36,540 nt of DNA from JBGPTF01 sp041490445 (GTDB lineage Bacteria > Acidobacteriota > Terriglobia > Acidiferrales > UBA7541): NCBI GenBank assembly GCA_041490445.1, contig JBGPTF010000023.1, forward strand, positions 1 through 36,540, in the 5' to 3' direction. Positions within the stretch are counted from its first letter, which is position 1, and each line of letters begins with the position of its first letter. Shown here in pieces: positions 17,683-25,629 of the stretch. The notes below the pieces were generated by a model. That model did not search any database and was not told the DNA's origin. It was given only the letters and a program-made list of their open reading frames with translations. Made by a program: the position numbers and the translations under genes.

Positions 17683-20073
17683 CTACTCGTTCCTCAGCAC
17701 AACCAGCGGGTCAACTCGCGTCGCCCGCAATGCCGGCACGACGCACGCTACCAGGGCCAGGCCAGCCAGCAGCAACGAGACGCCGATGAACGTCGGCAAA
17801 TCGGTGGGCTTCACGCCAAACAGAAACGAGGTCAAAGCCCGGGCCGCAACAAACGCTCCTGCTAGACCTATGCCCACGCCGATGGCAATCAAACGCGCGC
17901 CCTGGCGCAGGATGAGTCCCACAACATGACCTCGCTGCGCCCCCAAGGCCATGCGCACGCCGATCTCCTGGCTGCGCTGCACCACGAAATAAGAAAGCAC
18001 GCCGTAGATCCCGATAGCTGCCAGGAATAATGCGATCCCGCTGAAGGCGCCGAAGAGCCACATGGGAGTACGCTGCGGGGCCAGCGATTCTGAAACCAGC
18101 TCGTCCATGGTTTTGATTTCAGCCACCGGCTGATTGCGATCAATCTGCTGGATTTGCGAACGGATGGCCTGTACGGCGCTCAACGGCTCCTGATTGGTGC
18201 GGACCACCAGATTCACGCCAAGGAATTTCAGGATTGGAGCATTCTGCGCATAGAGCATGAACGTGCTCGGCCGGGCTGCAGCGGCCAGATTGGCCTGCTT
18301 GACGTTGCCCACCACGCCGATCACCTCGCACCATCCGGTTTCGCCCCAGGAAACATCTACATGCTTGCCGATGGGGTCCTCCTTGGGGAAGAACTGCTGG
18401 GCGAAAGCCTGATTGATGATCACCACCTTGGGAGAGTCCGCCGTGTCGCTTTCATTGAAAAAACGCCCTCTGAGCAGCGGGATACGCATGGCCTGGAAGT
18501 AATTGCCCGCGATGTACTGCTTGTCCGCATTTAGCGATTGCTGTGCTTCGGCCTGGTGTCCCTCGATGGCGATGGACCCATTGGTGCCGCCGCCGGCGAG
18601 CGGGAGTTCGTACACCAATCCTGCAGACTGTACGCCGGGCAGTGCGTTCACTTTGTCCGAGATCTGCTGCAGGTAGATGATCTCCCTGCGCGGATCGGAG
18701 TAGCGGACAGGCGAGGGCCGCACTGCCATGGACACGACGTGTTCGGAGTCGAATCCCTTATCCACGTTGATCAGACGAACCATGCTTCGCAACAATAGTC
18801 CTGCTCCAGACAGCAGCACGAGAGAAATAGCGATCTCGCCGGTCACCAGCGCGTGCCTTAAGCGTTGCCCGCCGGGGGTGGTTCCACCTTGGCGTCCACC
18901 CTGCTTCAAACGTTCATGCAGGTTTCCCTGAGCGAGCAGCAGGACAGGACCCAGGCCAAACACCAGGCCGGTGACCAGCGAGAGCAGAATGGCAAATGCG
19001 AGAATTCTGTGATCAAGCTGCACGGCAACTCCTGGGGGCAAGCGCCGGACTAACAGAGAAGTCAGGAATTGGAGGCTACTCCACGCCAGCAGTACTCCGA
19101 GCGTGCCGCCAGCCACAGAGAGCAGAGTGCTTTCCGTTAGCGCTTGGCGCGCCAGCCGCATCCGCCCCGCGCCCAAGGAGAGACGAATGGCGATTTCCTT
19201 CTCGCGGGCGGCGGCGCGCGCCAGAAGCAGGTTTGCCGTGTTGGCGCAGGCGATCAGGAGCACAGCAACAACGGCCCCGAGAAGCACCAGGAGCAGCGGC
19301 CGCGAGTTGCCAACCAAAGATTCCTGGTATGGTGTGAGCGCCACACTCTCGAGATCCCCATCTGCCTGCTTGTAGGCCGGAAAAACTGCCTGAAGGGCGG
19401 CCCTGGCTTGGGTTAAGTTCATGCCCGGACGCACCCTCGCGATCGCTGGCAAGAAGTTCAGATGCGCCGGCGCATGCGTCCGTAATGGCGCGACCACGTC
19501 GAAAGGCCGGCCTAGACGAAAGCTGTCCGGAACAATGCCAATCACGGTAAACACAGTGTCATTGAGCGTAAGCTTCTCGCCGAGCGCCGAGGGGCTGGAT
19601 TGATAGTGTTTCCGCCAGAAGGCTTCCGTCAGCATGACCACCGGGTTGGAACTAGGCGGCTCTTCTTCGCTGAGAAAAGTTCTGCCCGCCACCGGTGCGA
19701 TTCCCAGCGTCGGCAGGAAATTTGCTGAGACCTTTAGCGTCCTGACCTGTTCGGCCTCTTGCACGCCGGTCAGCGCCGCCGTCCCATAGTTAAACGTGAT
19801 CACCTGATCGAAGATTTGGCGCTGCTCCTGCCAAAACTGGAATTGCGGGTAGGACACTGGCGTGTGCCCGATGTCGTAGACGTTTTCCAGGAGAACCAGG
19901 CGGTCCGACTGTGGATAAGGAAGCGGGCGAAGCAAGACTGCGTCTACCAGGCTGAAGATAGCAGTGTTCGCCCCGATTCCGATCGCCAGAACCAGCACGG
20001 CGACCAGTGTGAATCCAGGATTTTTTCTCAGCATGCGTATGGCAAAGCGGATGTCTTGATAGAGAGTTTCCAC
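17683..20073 (-). CDS. ADOP-type ABC permease (MacB/FtsX-like)
   Basis: I choose the GTG at 20073, not the frame opening at 20112, because AGGAGG (20078-20083) sits four bases upstream and the resulting start VETLYQDIRFAIRMLRKNPG is the typical beginning of the family. The 796-residue protein has a first membrane helix (about 20-45), a MacB periplasmic domain, an FtsX core with three helices (about 270-410; SLGAGRMRLARQ motif), then a second periplasmic domain and a second FtsX core near the C-terminus (MALGAQRGHVVGLIL). This duplicated architecture without a fused or adjacent ATPase defines the ADOP (acidobacterial duplicated orphan permease) group. It probably works in export or mechanotransmission with an ATPase encoded elsewhere. 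It is bracketed by a 52-bp direct repeat. Confidence 0.9.
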   Translation of the reverse strand: METLYQDIRFAIRMLRKNPGFTLVAVLVLAIGIGANTAIFSLVDAVLLRPLPYPQSDRLVLLENVYDIGHTPVSYPQFQFWQEQRQIFDQVITFNYGTAALTGVQEAEQVRTLKVSANFLPTLGIAPVAGRTFLSEEEPPSSNPVVMLTEAFWRKHYQSSPSALGEKLTLNDTVFTVIGIVPDSFRLGRPFDVVAPLRTHAPAHLNFLPAIARVRPGMNLTQARAALQAVFPAYKQADGDLESVALTPYQESLVGNSRPLLLVLLGAVVAVLLIACANTANLLLARAAAREKEIAIRLSLGAGRMRLARQALTESTLLSVAGGTLGVLLAWSSLQFLTSLLVRRLPPGVAVQLDHRILAFAILLSLVTGLVFGLGPVLLLAQGNLHERLKQGGRQGGTTPGGQRLRHALVTGEIAISLVLLSGAGLLLRSMVRLINVDKGFDSEHVVSMAVRPSPVRYSDPRREIIYLQQISDKVNALPGVQSAGLVYELPLAGGGTNGSIAIEGHQAEAQQSLNADKQYIAGNYFQAMRIPLLRGRFFNESDTADSPKVVIINQAFAQQFFPKEDPIGKHVDVSWGETGWCEVIGVVGNVKQANLAAAARPSTFMLYAQNAPILKFLGVNLVVRTNQEPLSAVQAIRSQIQQIDRNQPVAEIKTMDELVSESLAPQRTPMWLFGAFSGIALFLAAIGIYGVLSYFVVQRSQEIGVRMALGAQRGHVVGLILRQGARLIAIGVGIGLAGAFVAARALTSFLFGVKPTDLPTFIGVSLLLAGLALVACVVPALRATRVDPLVVLRNE

Positions 20074-20462
20074 ACTTCCTCCTATTCGTGCCTGGACCAC
20101 CGTCCGCGCCAAACTCGAGCACCAAAGTTTTTGAAATGCCGCCAGCGAAGGAACTGCTGGTCTGCCTCGCGCCAGTTGCTCGTCTTCTCTGCGACGTTCT
20201 TGCCTTCAGCGAGACTCAGTGCAAAACCTCTGAGGGCGAAGAAGGAAAGCGCCGGCAACGGTATCTCATGTCCCCCCTAAGGAGAAGCTGCTCATTGGAC
20301 GCGGTCCACATCTCCTGGTTAGCCCCGGTGACACGATTTCTCCTGTCCTTTCGGCAAGCCTGCATAGCCCGCAAGTCGAAAAGAATTTCGAAGCGCAGAA
20401 GAAGAAAATGGACAAGGATACAAAGCCAGCCGCGGCGCCGCCACAGCCGGCGGAGCGCATTT
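20074..20462. other. Spacer with remnant of a FecR-protein-like 3' end
   Basis: About 390 bases separate the permease start from the amidase stop. The left part holds the permease ribosome site and nothing else I recognise. On the plus strand a frame free of stops runs from 20234 through the repeat copy at 20375-20426 and into the amidase gene. It encodes VEKNFEAQKKKMDKDTK followed by PAAAPPQPAERIF in place of the tail seen in the intact gene. I read it as a decayed relative of the 3' end of the gene at 16074. Confidence 0.5.
20375..20426 (+). repeat. 52-bp direct repeat, right copy
   Basis: Near-identical (two mismatches) to 17538-17589 in the FecR-domain gene. After the repeat the sequences diverge completely. 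The duplicated block lies about 2.8 kb from the first copy, just outside the permease gene. Confidence 0.9.
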
Positions 20463-22037
20463 TCAGCGCAGCGGCGGAAACTTTGCGGGCGGGCGCCGGT
20501 GCTTCGTCGCCTGCTCGTACGCGTACGCATACTTGATCAACGCCGGTTCGCTGAACAGCTTCCCCAGAAAGGTCAATCCCGCGGGAAGGGTGTCGTAGGT
20601 GAATCCCATCGGCACCGTGATCGCCGGGAAACCCGTCTGCGGCGAAAGAATCTGGCTGTTGTCGCCGGCAGGACTCTTCATGTCGCCCACTTTTCGCGGC
20701 GGATTGCTCCACGTCGGGTAGATGATGGCGTCGAGCTTGTCTTTCTCCATCGCCGCCAGGAGGGCTTCGCGAAACGCGATCTTGCGCTCGCTATGGTAGG
20801 TATCCGGGCAGGGAGCGCTGTTCTCTGCGCCGGGCTCTTTCGGTTTGACGGCATCCTTCAGCCTGTCTTCGATGTACGGCAGGTAGAGTCCGGACGCAAC
20901 GATGTCTGCGATGTTCCTGTAGGGCGCGTTCTGGCCGTGCATCGCCAGATAGTGATCCACATCCGCCTGGAAATCGCCGCACCAGATATCTTTGGTCAGC
21001 TTTTCGTAGTCCGGAATCACGAAGGGATCGACGATCTCGGCCCCCTGCGCTTTCAAATCTTCGATCGCCTTCTCGGTCAGCGCTTTCACCTGGGGATCGG
21101 TCGTCGGCGTCTCCATGTACTGCCGGAAAACTCCGATGCGCGCTCCCCGCAAACCATTCTTGTCGAGAAACTGCGTGTAATTTTTCGGCCGCTTGCCTTC
21201 GGATTCTTTGGTGACCGGATCGGCGGGATCGTATCCGGCGACGACTTCCAAGAGCCTTGCGGCGTCCTCCACCGTTCGCGCTATTGGGCCGCCCACATCA
21301 TTGTTGACGAACAGCGGAATAATTCCATCCCGGCTGGTCAATCCTATCGTGGGCCGAATCCCGACAAGCGCGTTGTGCGACGACGGGCCGCGAATCGAAT
21401 TCCCCGTGTCCGTCCCGAGCCCCACTTCGCCAAGACTTGCCGCCACCGCCGCGGCCGTTCCTCCGCTCGAGCCTGCCGGCACGCGTTCCAGGTCGTACGG
21501 GTTGCGCGTGATTCCGGCAATCGAGCTCATGGTGACGTAGGGGTTGAACGCCCATTCGGCCATGTTCGATTTCGCCAGCACGATCGCGCCGGCCTCGCGA
21601 AGCTTTTTCACCATAAAGGCGTCCTCGGACGGAAGGAAGCCCTTCATCGCCAGCGAGCCGCCGGTGGTTTGCAGTCCTTTCGTGTCGTAATTGTCCTTCA
21701 CGATCACCGCGATGCCGTGCAGCGGCCGGAGCTTTCCCGTCCGCTTGAATTCCCGATCGAGCCTGTCGGCGTCCGCGAGCGCATCGGGGTTGAGCACCAC
21801 AATCGCGTTCAGCCGCGTCGTTTGGTCGTACGCGCGAATGCGCCGCAAGTATCCCTCGACCAACTGGCGGCAAGTCACTTGGCCCGTGCGGATCGCCTCG
21901 AGAGTTTCCGCAATCGTGGTTTCGGTGAGTTCAAACTTGGCGCGCTTTTTCGCGCTGCTCTGCGCGCCGAGCGCCGGAACAAACAGGCACACAAGCAAGA
22001 CGAGAAATAACAGCCGGCGAATGTGACTCCTGCTCAT
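20463..22037 (-). CDS. Secreted amidase-signature family hydrolase
   Basis: A 524-residue amidase-signature enzyme with an N-terminal signal peptide (LLFLVLLVCLFVPALGAQ). The Ser-cis-Ser-Lys triad is visible as K114 (VIVKDNYD), S190 (PAGSSGGTAAAVAA) and S214 (GTDTGNSIRGPS), and the 24-residue gap between the serines matches family members such as fatty acid amide hydrolase. Length and the C-terminal segment TGFPAITVPMGF are typical of full-length members. It hydrolyses a C-N amide bond in the periplasm or outside; the substrate cannot be told from sequence. A GTG at 22040 is also possible, but the ATG at 22037 is better spaced from GGGAAGG. Its 3' end abuts the FecR-like remnant. Confidence 0.9.
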   Translation of the reverse strand: MSRSHIRRLLFLVLLVCLFVPALGAQSSAKKRAKFELTETTIAETLEAIRTGQVTCRQLVEGYLRRIRAYDQTTRLNAIVVLNPDALADADRLDREFKRTGKLRPLHGIAVIVKDNYDTKGLQTTGGSLAMKGFLPSEDAFMVKKLREAGAIVLAKSNMAEWAFNPYVTMSSIAGITRNPYDLERVPAGSSGGTAAAVAASLGEVGLGTDTGNSIRGPSSHNALVGIRPTIGLTSRDGIIPLFVNNDVGGPIARTVEDAARLLEVVAGYDPADPVTKESEGKRPKNYTQFLDKNGLRGARIGVFRQYMETPTTDPQVKALTEKAIEDLKAQGAEIVDPFVIPDYEKLTKDIWCGDFQADVDHYLAMHGQNAPYRNIADIVASGLYLPYIEDRLKDAVKPKEPGAENSAPCPDTYHSERKIAFREALLAAMEKDKLDAIIYPTWSNPPRKVGDMKSPAGDNSQILSPQTGFPAITVPMGFTYDTLPAGLTFLGKLFSEPALIKYAYAYEQATKHRRPPAKFPPLR

Positions 22038-22285
22038 CACGCCTTCCCTTGCGGTGAGATTTTCAGCTTCGGATTTCTTGAATGCGCAGCGGAGTCTATC
22101 CGCCCCTCGCCGCCGATTGCAAGAAGCCCCTGCCGCTTCGACTGCCGCAAGCCCGCTAAACGACGTCGCGTCGCGCCGGGCTTCAATTGGCCATTCTTGC
22201 CGCCCAGCAGCAGAGCCCTCCAGCCTTCGGAATTCATAGATAACGCGAAGGTGAAGTAGCAGCGGGATACAATACTTTTCAACGA

Positions 22286-22885
22286 ATGCGCGAATCCCTT
22301 GGTCTCATGCTAGCATTCAGCACACCTATGTCGTACATCGTCCTCATAGCTGCCGTCGGTGCTGCGCTCCTCGCTTGGCGTCTGAGGAGGGTCATGCGTG
22401 GTCGTCGCCGCGCATGGAAGTTCTTGATCGCTACCCTTATCGTGGTCTTGAGCGTTTCTTCTGCTTGTCTGTTGTTTGTATTTCTTCTCGGCCACATCTT
22501 CTGCGCCCGGTATGAACTCCAGTCTGCAGATTCGCCGGATGGCCGGATTGTGGCCCGTGTAACAGAGTTCGATTGCGGAGCCACTACACCCTTCTACAGC
22601 TCAGTTGAGATTCATCAAACCCACTTCGCACTCCCACATTCTGCCGTGTGGTCCCACTGGACTGGTACGTCGGTATTTTGGCTCGAGGCCGATCCGCGTT
22701 TCATTGAAATTACGTGGACAGGAAATCGCGAGTTGACGATTCGCTATCCGGAACCGGACCACAGTCCAAGCTTCTACCAATGCAATTCGAGCTGGCACGA
22801 AACGCAGATTCGGTGCGAAATGTACAAGCCCGACGAGAGGAAAACTTTGTCCCCACTGCCTCGGCCCAATCGCTGGTTCTGGTAA
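22286..22885 (+). CDS. Two-helix membrane protein with SPDG-type extracytoplasmic domain
   Basis: The 199-residue product has two membrane helices (about 15-32 and 45-68) joined by a basic loop (RLRRVMRGRRRAWK), so the C-terminal domain of about 125 residues faces the periplasm. That domain begins SPDGRIVARVTEFDCGATTP, a pattern I associate with small DUF5412-like proteins of unknown function, and contains four Cys. No Shine-Dalgarno is clear at 22286; starts at 22307 or 22328 are possible. By eye this gene and the next are less GC-rich than their neighbours, which may point to later acquisition. It is followed after 17 bases by another membrane-protein gene, a likely operon. Confidence 0.7.
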   Translation: MRESLGLMLAFSTPMSYIVLIAAVGAALLAWRLRRVMRGRRRAWKFLIATLIVVLSVSSACLLFVFLLGHIFCARYELQSADSPDGRIVARVTEFDCGATTPFYSSVEIHQTHFALPHSAVWSHWTGTSVFWLEADPRFIEITWTGNRELTIRYPEPDHSPSFYQCNSSWHETQIRCEMYKPDERKTLSPLPRPNRWFW

Positions 22886-22902
22886 CGCTCAGGGAGGAAG
22901 TG

Positions 22903-23769
22903 ATGTCTGGAGATTCTGAACCAAACGTTTCCCGAACGAGAGGGAGAACGGCTAAGGGAGACGAACAGGAAACTGGCCGACTGTTCTTTGACTGGGTATC
23001 CAGACTTTTCGGCATATCGCTGGGTCTAGCATATCTGGTGGGATTCCTAGTCGTGACTCACCACCTCTCCCGGTATGGAGTATCCAGTTTCTCAATCTTC
23101 CATCTCCAGTATCTTGTGGCCGGATTCTGGGTCATCGCACCTATCGTCCTCCTCGCTTCTATGAAGAAAGCTGCCGATCAGTTTATACGACATGCTTTAG
23201 AAGATGAGGTATCTAGAAGGCCCGTCTCCTGGCGCCGAACATTCTTCGTGAACGGCATAACTGGTCTCCAAACGGGACTCGTCATTGCTGCATTCGCCGT
23301 GTTTGGTCGTGGGGTCGAGGGAATTACCTGGGGCATCATGGCTAGCCTTTTCGCCTTCTCTGTCTCTTTGATGGGGAGTGCAGATTTGGCCTGGGTGTCT
23401 TGGAGACTCCCAATGCACGCCGAGCCCGTCTGGTGGGCGAATCGTCGCACCTTGCCCTTCTATTTGAGCTTGCTCCTATCAATCTTTTTTCTTTATGCGC
23501 TCTTTTTCGCCTCCCGGCTCTATCCACTAATCCCATATTCACTGGGCGGGGGAAAGCCTTTGACAGTCGTCTTCCTGTTGGGGGACAGACAGATCCCAGG
23601 AATTCAGGCCAAGGACGGTTCCTCCCGCATTTCACTCCCGTACAAGTTACTGACGACCACGGATAGAACATTCATAGTTTTGTCTCCCGATGCCAGTCAA
23701 GAATCGATTGAATTCAACCGCGATACTGTTCTCGGCGTCGCGGTGCTCAAGGCCCCCCCTGGAAAGTAA
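22903..23769 (+). CDS. Four-helix membrane protein of unknown function
   Basis: The ATG at 22903 follows GGGAGGAAG, so the longer frame from 22714 is rejected. The 288-residue protein has a charged N-terminus, hydrophobic helices at about 35-55, 70-88, 120-160 (two closely spaced) and 190-212, and a soluble beta-rich C-terminal part of about 75 residues (VVFLLGDRQIPGIQAKDGSS). I do not recognise a family. It lies 17 bases after the preceding membrane-protein gene and shares its lower GC content by eye. It may sense or assemble with that protein (inference only). Confidence 0.7.
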   Translation: MSGDSEPNVSRTRGRTAKGDEQETGRLFFDWVSRLFGISLGLAYLVGFLVVTHHLSRYGVSSFSIFHLQYLVAGFWVIAPIVLLASMKKAADQFIRHALEDEVSRRPVSWRRTFFVNGITGLQTGLVIAAFAVFGRGVEGITWGIMASLFAFSVSLMGSADLAWVSWRLPMHAEPVWWANRRTLPFYLSLLLSIFFLYALFFASRLYPLIPYSLGGGKPLTVVFLLGDRQIPGIQAKDGSSRISLPYKLLTTTDRTFIVLSPDASQESIEFNRDTVLGVAVLKAPPGK

Positions 23770-23846
23770 AAACTGTTGCACAGGTACCCTTATCGCCGCT
23801 GCCCACAGCAAGACGGCCAAGCAAATTGGTAAGAGGTGTTCGGGTG

Positions 23847-23875
23847 CCCCATTCTTCGCGAAGCGAAGGGTGGGG
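23847..23875. repeat. 29-bp perfect-length hairpin (13-bp stem)
   Basis: CCCCATTCTTCGC is followed by the loop GAA and then GCGAAGGGTGGGG, pairing over 13 bases with two G-T wobbles. It lies about 80 bases after the stop at 23769. There is no T-tract, so it is a dispersed palindromic element or a weak terminator more than a classic intrinsic terminator. Confidence 0.6.
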
Positions 23876-24050
23876 AAAGTTCCCTCCGTTCACAGATTCC
23901 ACCAAATGTCCACACACACTCCCATTTGCAATTTGTCCCCGTCCCGGCTAACCTAGCCCGTGACTTCGCGAGCAAAGACCGGCCTCCTCACACCGCGCCC
24001 CGCCCGCGCCGGTTTCCTTTGCCCAGAACCTGCCCTCGGCCTGAAGACTG

Positions 24051-24180
24051 CCTCTTCTTTTCCTCTACTTCCTTTGCCTCCTCTGCATCCTTTGCCTCCT
24101 TGGTCTCCTCCGCCTCCTCTACTTCTTCTGCCTCCCGTTCTTACTCCTTCCTTAACTCCTTTGCTTCCTTCATCCGTTCC
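24051..24180. repeat. Pyrimidine-rich imperfect tandem repeat
   Basis: About 130 bases on the plus strand are almost wholly C and T, built from variants of CCTTTGCCTCCTCT with a loose 9- to 12-base period. Such polypurine-polypyrimidine tracts can form triplex DNA and are slippage-prone. No coding function is apparent. Confidence 0.6.
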
Positions 24181-24300
24181 CGCCGCTAGTCGCAACACTT
24201 TTTCAAACAAAATCCGCCGCATCCCATTGAAAACAAACGGGCGGGTCTCTTCCAAGTCGCAACAAAATCGCACTTTTTCTAAGAGTTTGTTGAAGGACCT

Positions 24301-24352
24301 TGTAGAGCCGCCCTTCAGGGCGGCACATGCCGAGCTAAAGCTCGGCGCTACA
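24301..24352. repeat. REP-like double-hairpin element
   Basis: The element begins TGTAG and ends CTACA as an outer inverted repeat. Inside are two GC-rich stems: GCCGCCC-TTCA-GGGCGGC (24307-24324) and GCCGAGCT-AA-AGCTCGGC (24329-24346). Two nested stems within short terminal inverted repeats suggest a mobile REP/BIME-type repeat. Other copies would be expected in the genome. Confidence 0.7.
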
Positions 24353-24564
24353 TCAGCGGCGCGCATCAACCAACACGTTGTTGGCATGATTCATCCCGTT
24401 TTCCAACAAGCTCCTAAGGAAAAGACGAACGTGTTCGCTTGCCCCTCGCGCTGGGACTCTCGCACTAGCCACTCGCCACTGGACACTCGCCACTCGATTC
24501 TCGACTTTCGACTTCGCCGCTCTGCTTCCCTGCCTTCTTGCCGCGCTGGCTCCGGGATAACCGC

Positions 24565-25514
24565 ATGAAACCCTACGACATCGCCATCATCGGCGGAGGA
24601 ATTATCGGCGGCGCAATCGCGCACGAACTGGCGCGGCAGAAACTTCGCGTCATCCTTCTCGATCGGCAACAGCCGGGCCGCGAAGCGTCGTGGGCCGCCG
24701 CGGGAATGCTTGTCCCTTCACCCGATGTGCCTGAAGCGATTCCGCTCGTCCCGCTGGCCAGGGCGAGCTATGCGCTCTATCCGGAATTCGTCGCCGCGGT
24801 CGAAGCGGATTCCGGCGCGACGATCGGCTTCCGTCGCGGCGGCGCGATTCACGCGTTCTTCTCCCCGGAAGGCGAGGCCGAGCGGGATCGCCTGATCGCC
24901 GAGCATTGTGAGCTTGGACTGCAAGCCGAAGTGATTTCCATCGAGGAGGCGCGCAAGAAAGAACCGGCGGCGAAACCATTCCCGCGTCGCGCGTCGTCCT
25001 CGCGGCCGGCTGTTTTTCAGGAAAAATTGCGGAGTTCGAGCGCTACGCGCCCACGCGGCCCGTGCGAGGGCAGATGGTGGAGCTGCGCTCTTCCGGCGCG
25101 CCGCAGCGGTGCGTGTTGCGCTCCGACCGCGGCTACGTGGTACCGCGCAGCGATGGCCGCGCCGTCGCGGGGAGCACACTCGAAGAAGCCGGCTTCGAGA
25201 AGGCCGTCACGCCGGCGGGCATGCGCCACATTCTCGAGGCGGCCATCGAGCTTGCTCCTTCACTCGCGGATGCGGCGATCACCGAGACGTGGTCGGGGCT
25301 TCGTCCCGGGACGCCCGACCAGCTTCCGATCCTCGGGCCAACCGACATCGAAGGCCTCTTCATCGCAACGGGACATTACCGCAACGGAATTCTGCTCGCC
25401 GCGGTCACAGCGAAGCTGATCCGCGAATGGATCATGGATGGACGCGCTTCGCTCCCCGTCGAGCCATTCAGCCCGATGCGATTTGCGGGAGAGAAGCGCA
25501 CCGCCGCGAGCTAG
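24565..25514 (+). pseudogene. thiO: Glycine oxidase/FAD-dependent amino-acid oxidase, internally deleted
   Basis: The N-terminal part has the FAD-binding fingerprint IIGGGIIGGAIAHELARQ and EASWAAAGML, typical of ThiO, which makes dehydroglycine for thiamine thiazole synthesis. This frame runs to EEARKKEP near 24965. In a second frame, from about 24963, the protein resumes with TGGETIPASRVVLAAGCFSG and continues to the expected end (GLRPGTPDQLPILGP, ATGHYRNGIL) at 25514. In intact ThiO roughly 60-80 residues separate these two parts, so the lesion is an internal deletion that also changes frame, not a simple indel. The product should be inactive. An assembly error is possible but would have to remove about 200 bases. 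No other thiamine gene is adjacent. Confidence 0.8.
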
Positions 25515-25629
25515 CGAATCAATGACCAGCCACCGCGCACTCGTCGTTCCGAGAAATCCCGGCCGGGCCGGGACGATGAGGAATCTCTCTTGCCATCCGC
25601 CCGCAGAGGAGAGACTTTCCGCCGCGCGG

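Larger units (their letters stand above)
23770..24564. other. Non-coding spacer of about 0.8 kb with repeats
   Basis: I see no gene here. The reading frames on both strands follow low-complexity DNA and have no recognisable domain or ribosome site. The region holds a long hairpin (23847-23875), a pyrimidine tract (24051-24180), a double-stem palindromic element (24301-24352) and short imperfect CACTCGCCACT repeats (about 24462-24500). It looks like a sink for small repeats and decayed sequence. Confidence 0.6.

Noticed and set aside
20088..22010. 640-codon open frame on the plus strand
   Set aside because: It lies antisense to the amidase gene, has no ribosome site or domain, and its Arg/His-rich composition is that of a shadow frame in GC-rich DNA.
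22037..22282. 81-codon frame upstream of the amidase on the minus strand
   Set aside because: No ribosome site, no recognisable domain, and no regular hydrophobic pattern; it runs through the likely promoter region.
24301..24352. Intrinsic terminator or CRISPR-type repeat
   Set aside because: There is no T-run and no repeated spacer arrangement; a double palindrome of REP type fits better.
23953..24568. Open frames on both strands in the repeat spacer
   Set aside because: They translate the polypyrimidine tract into low-complexity peptides without any domain or ribosome site.
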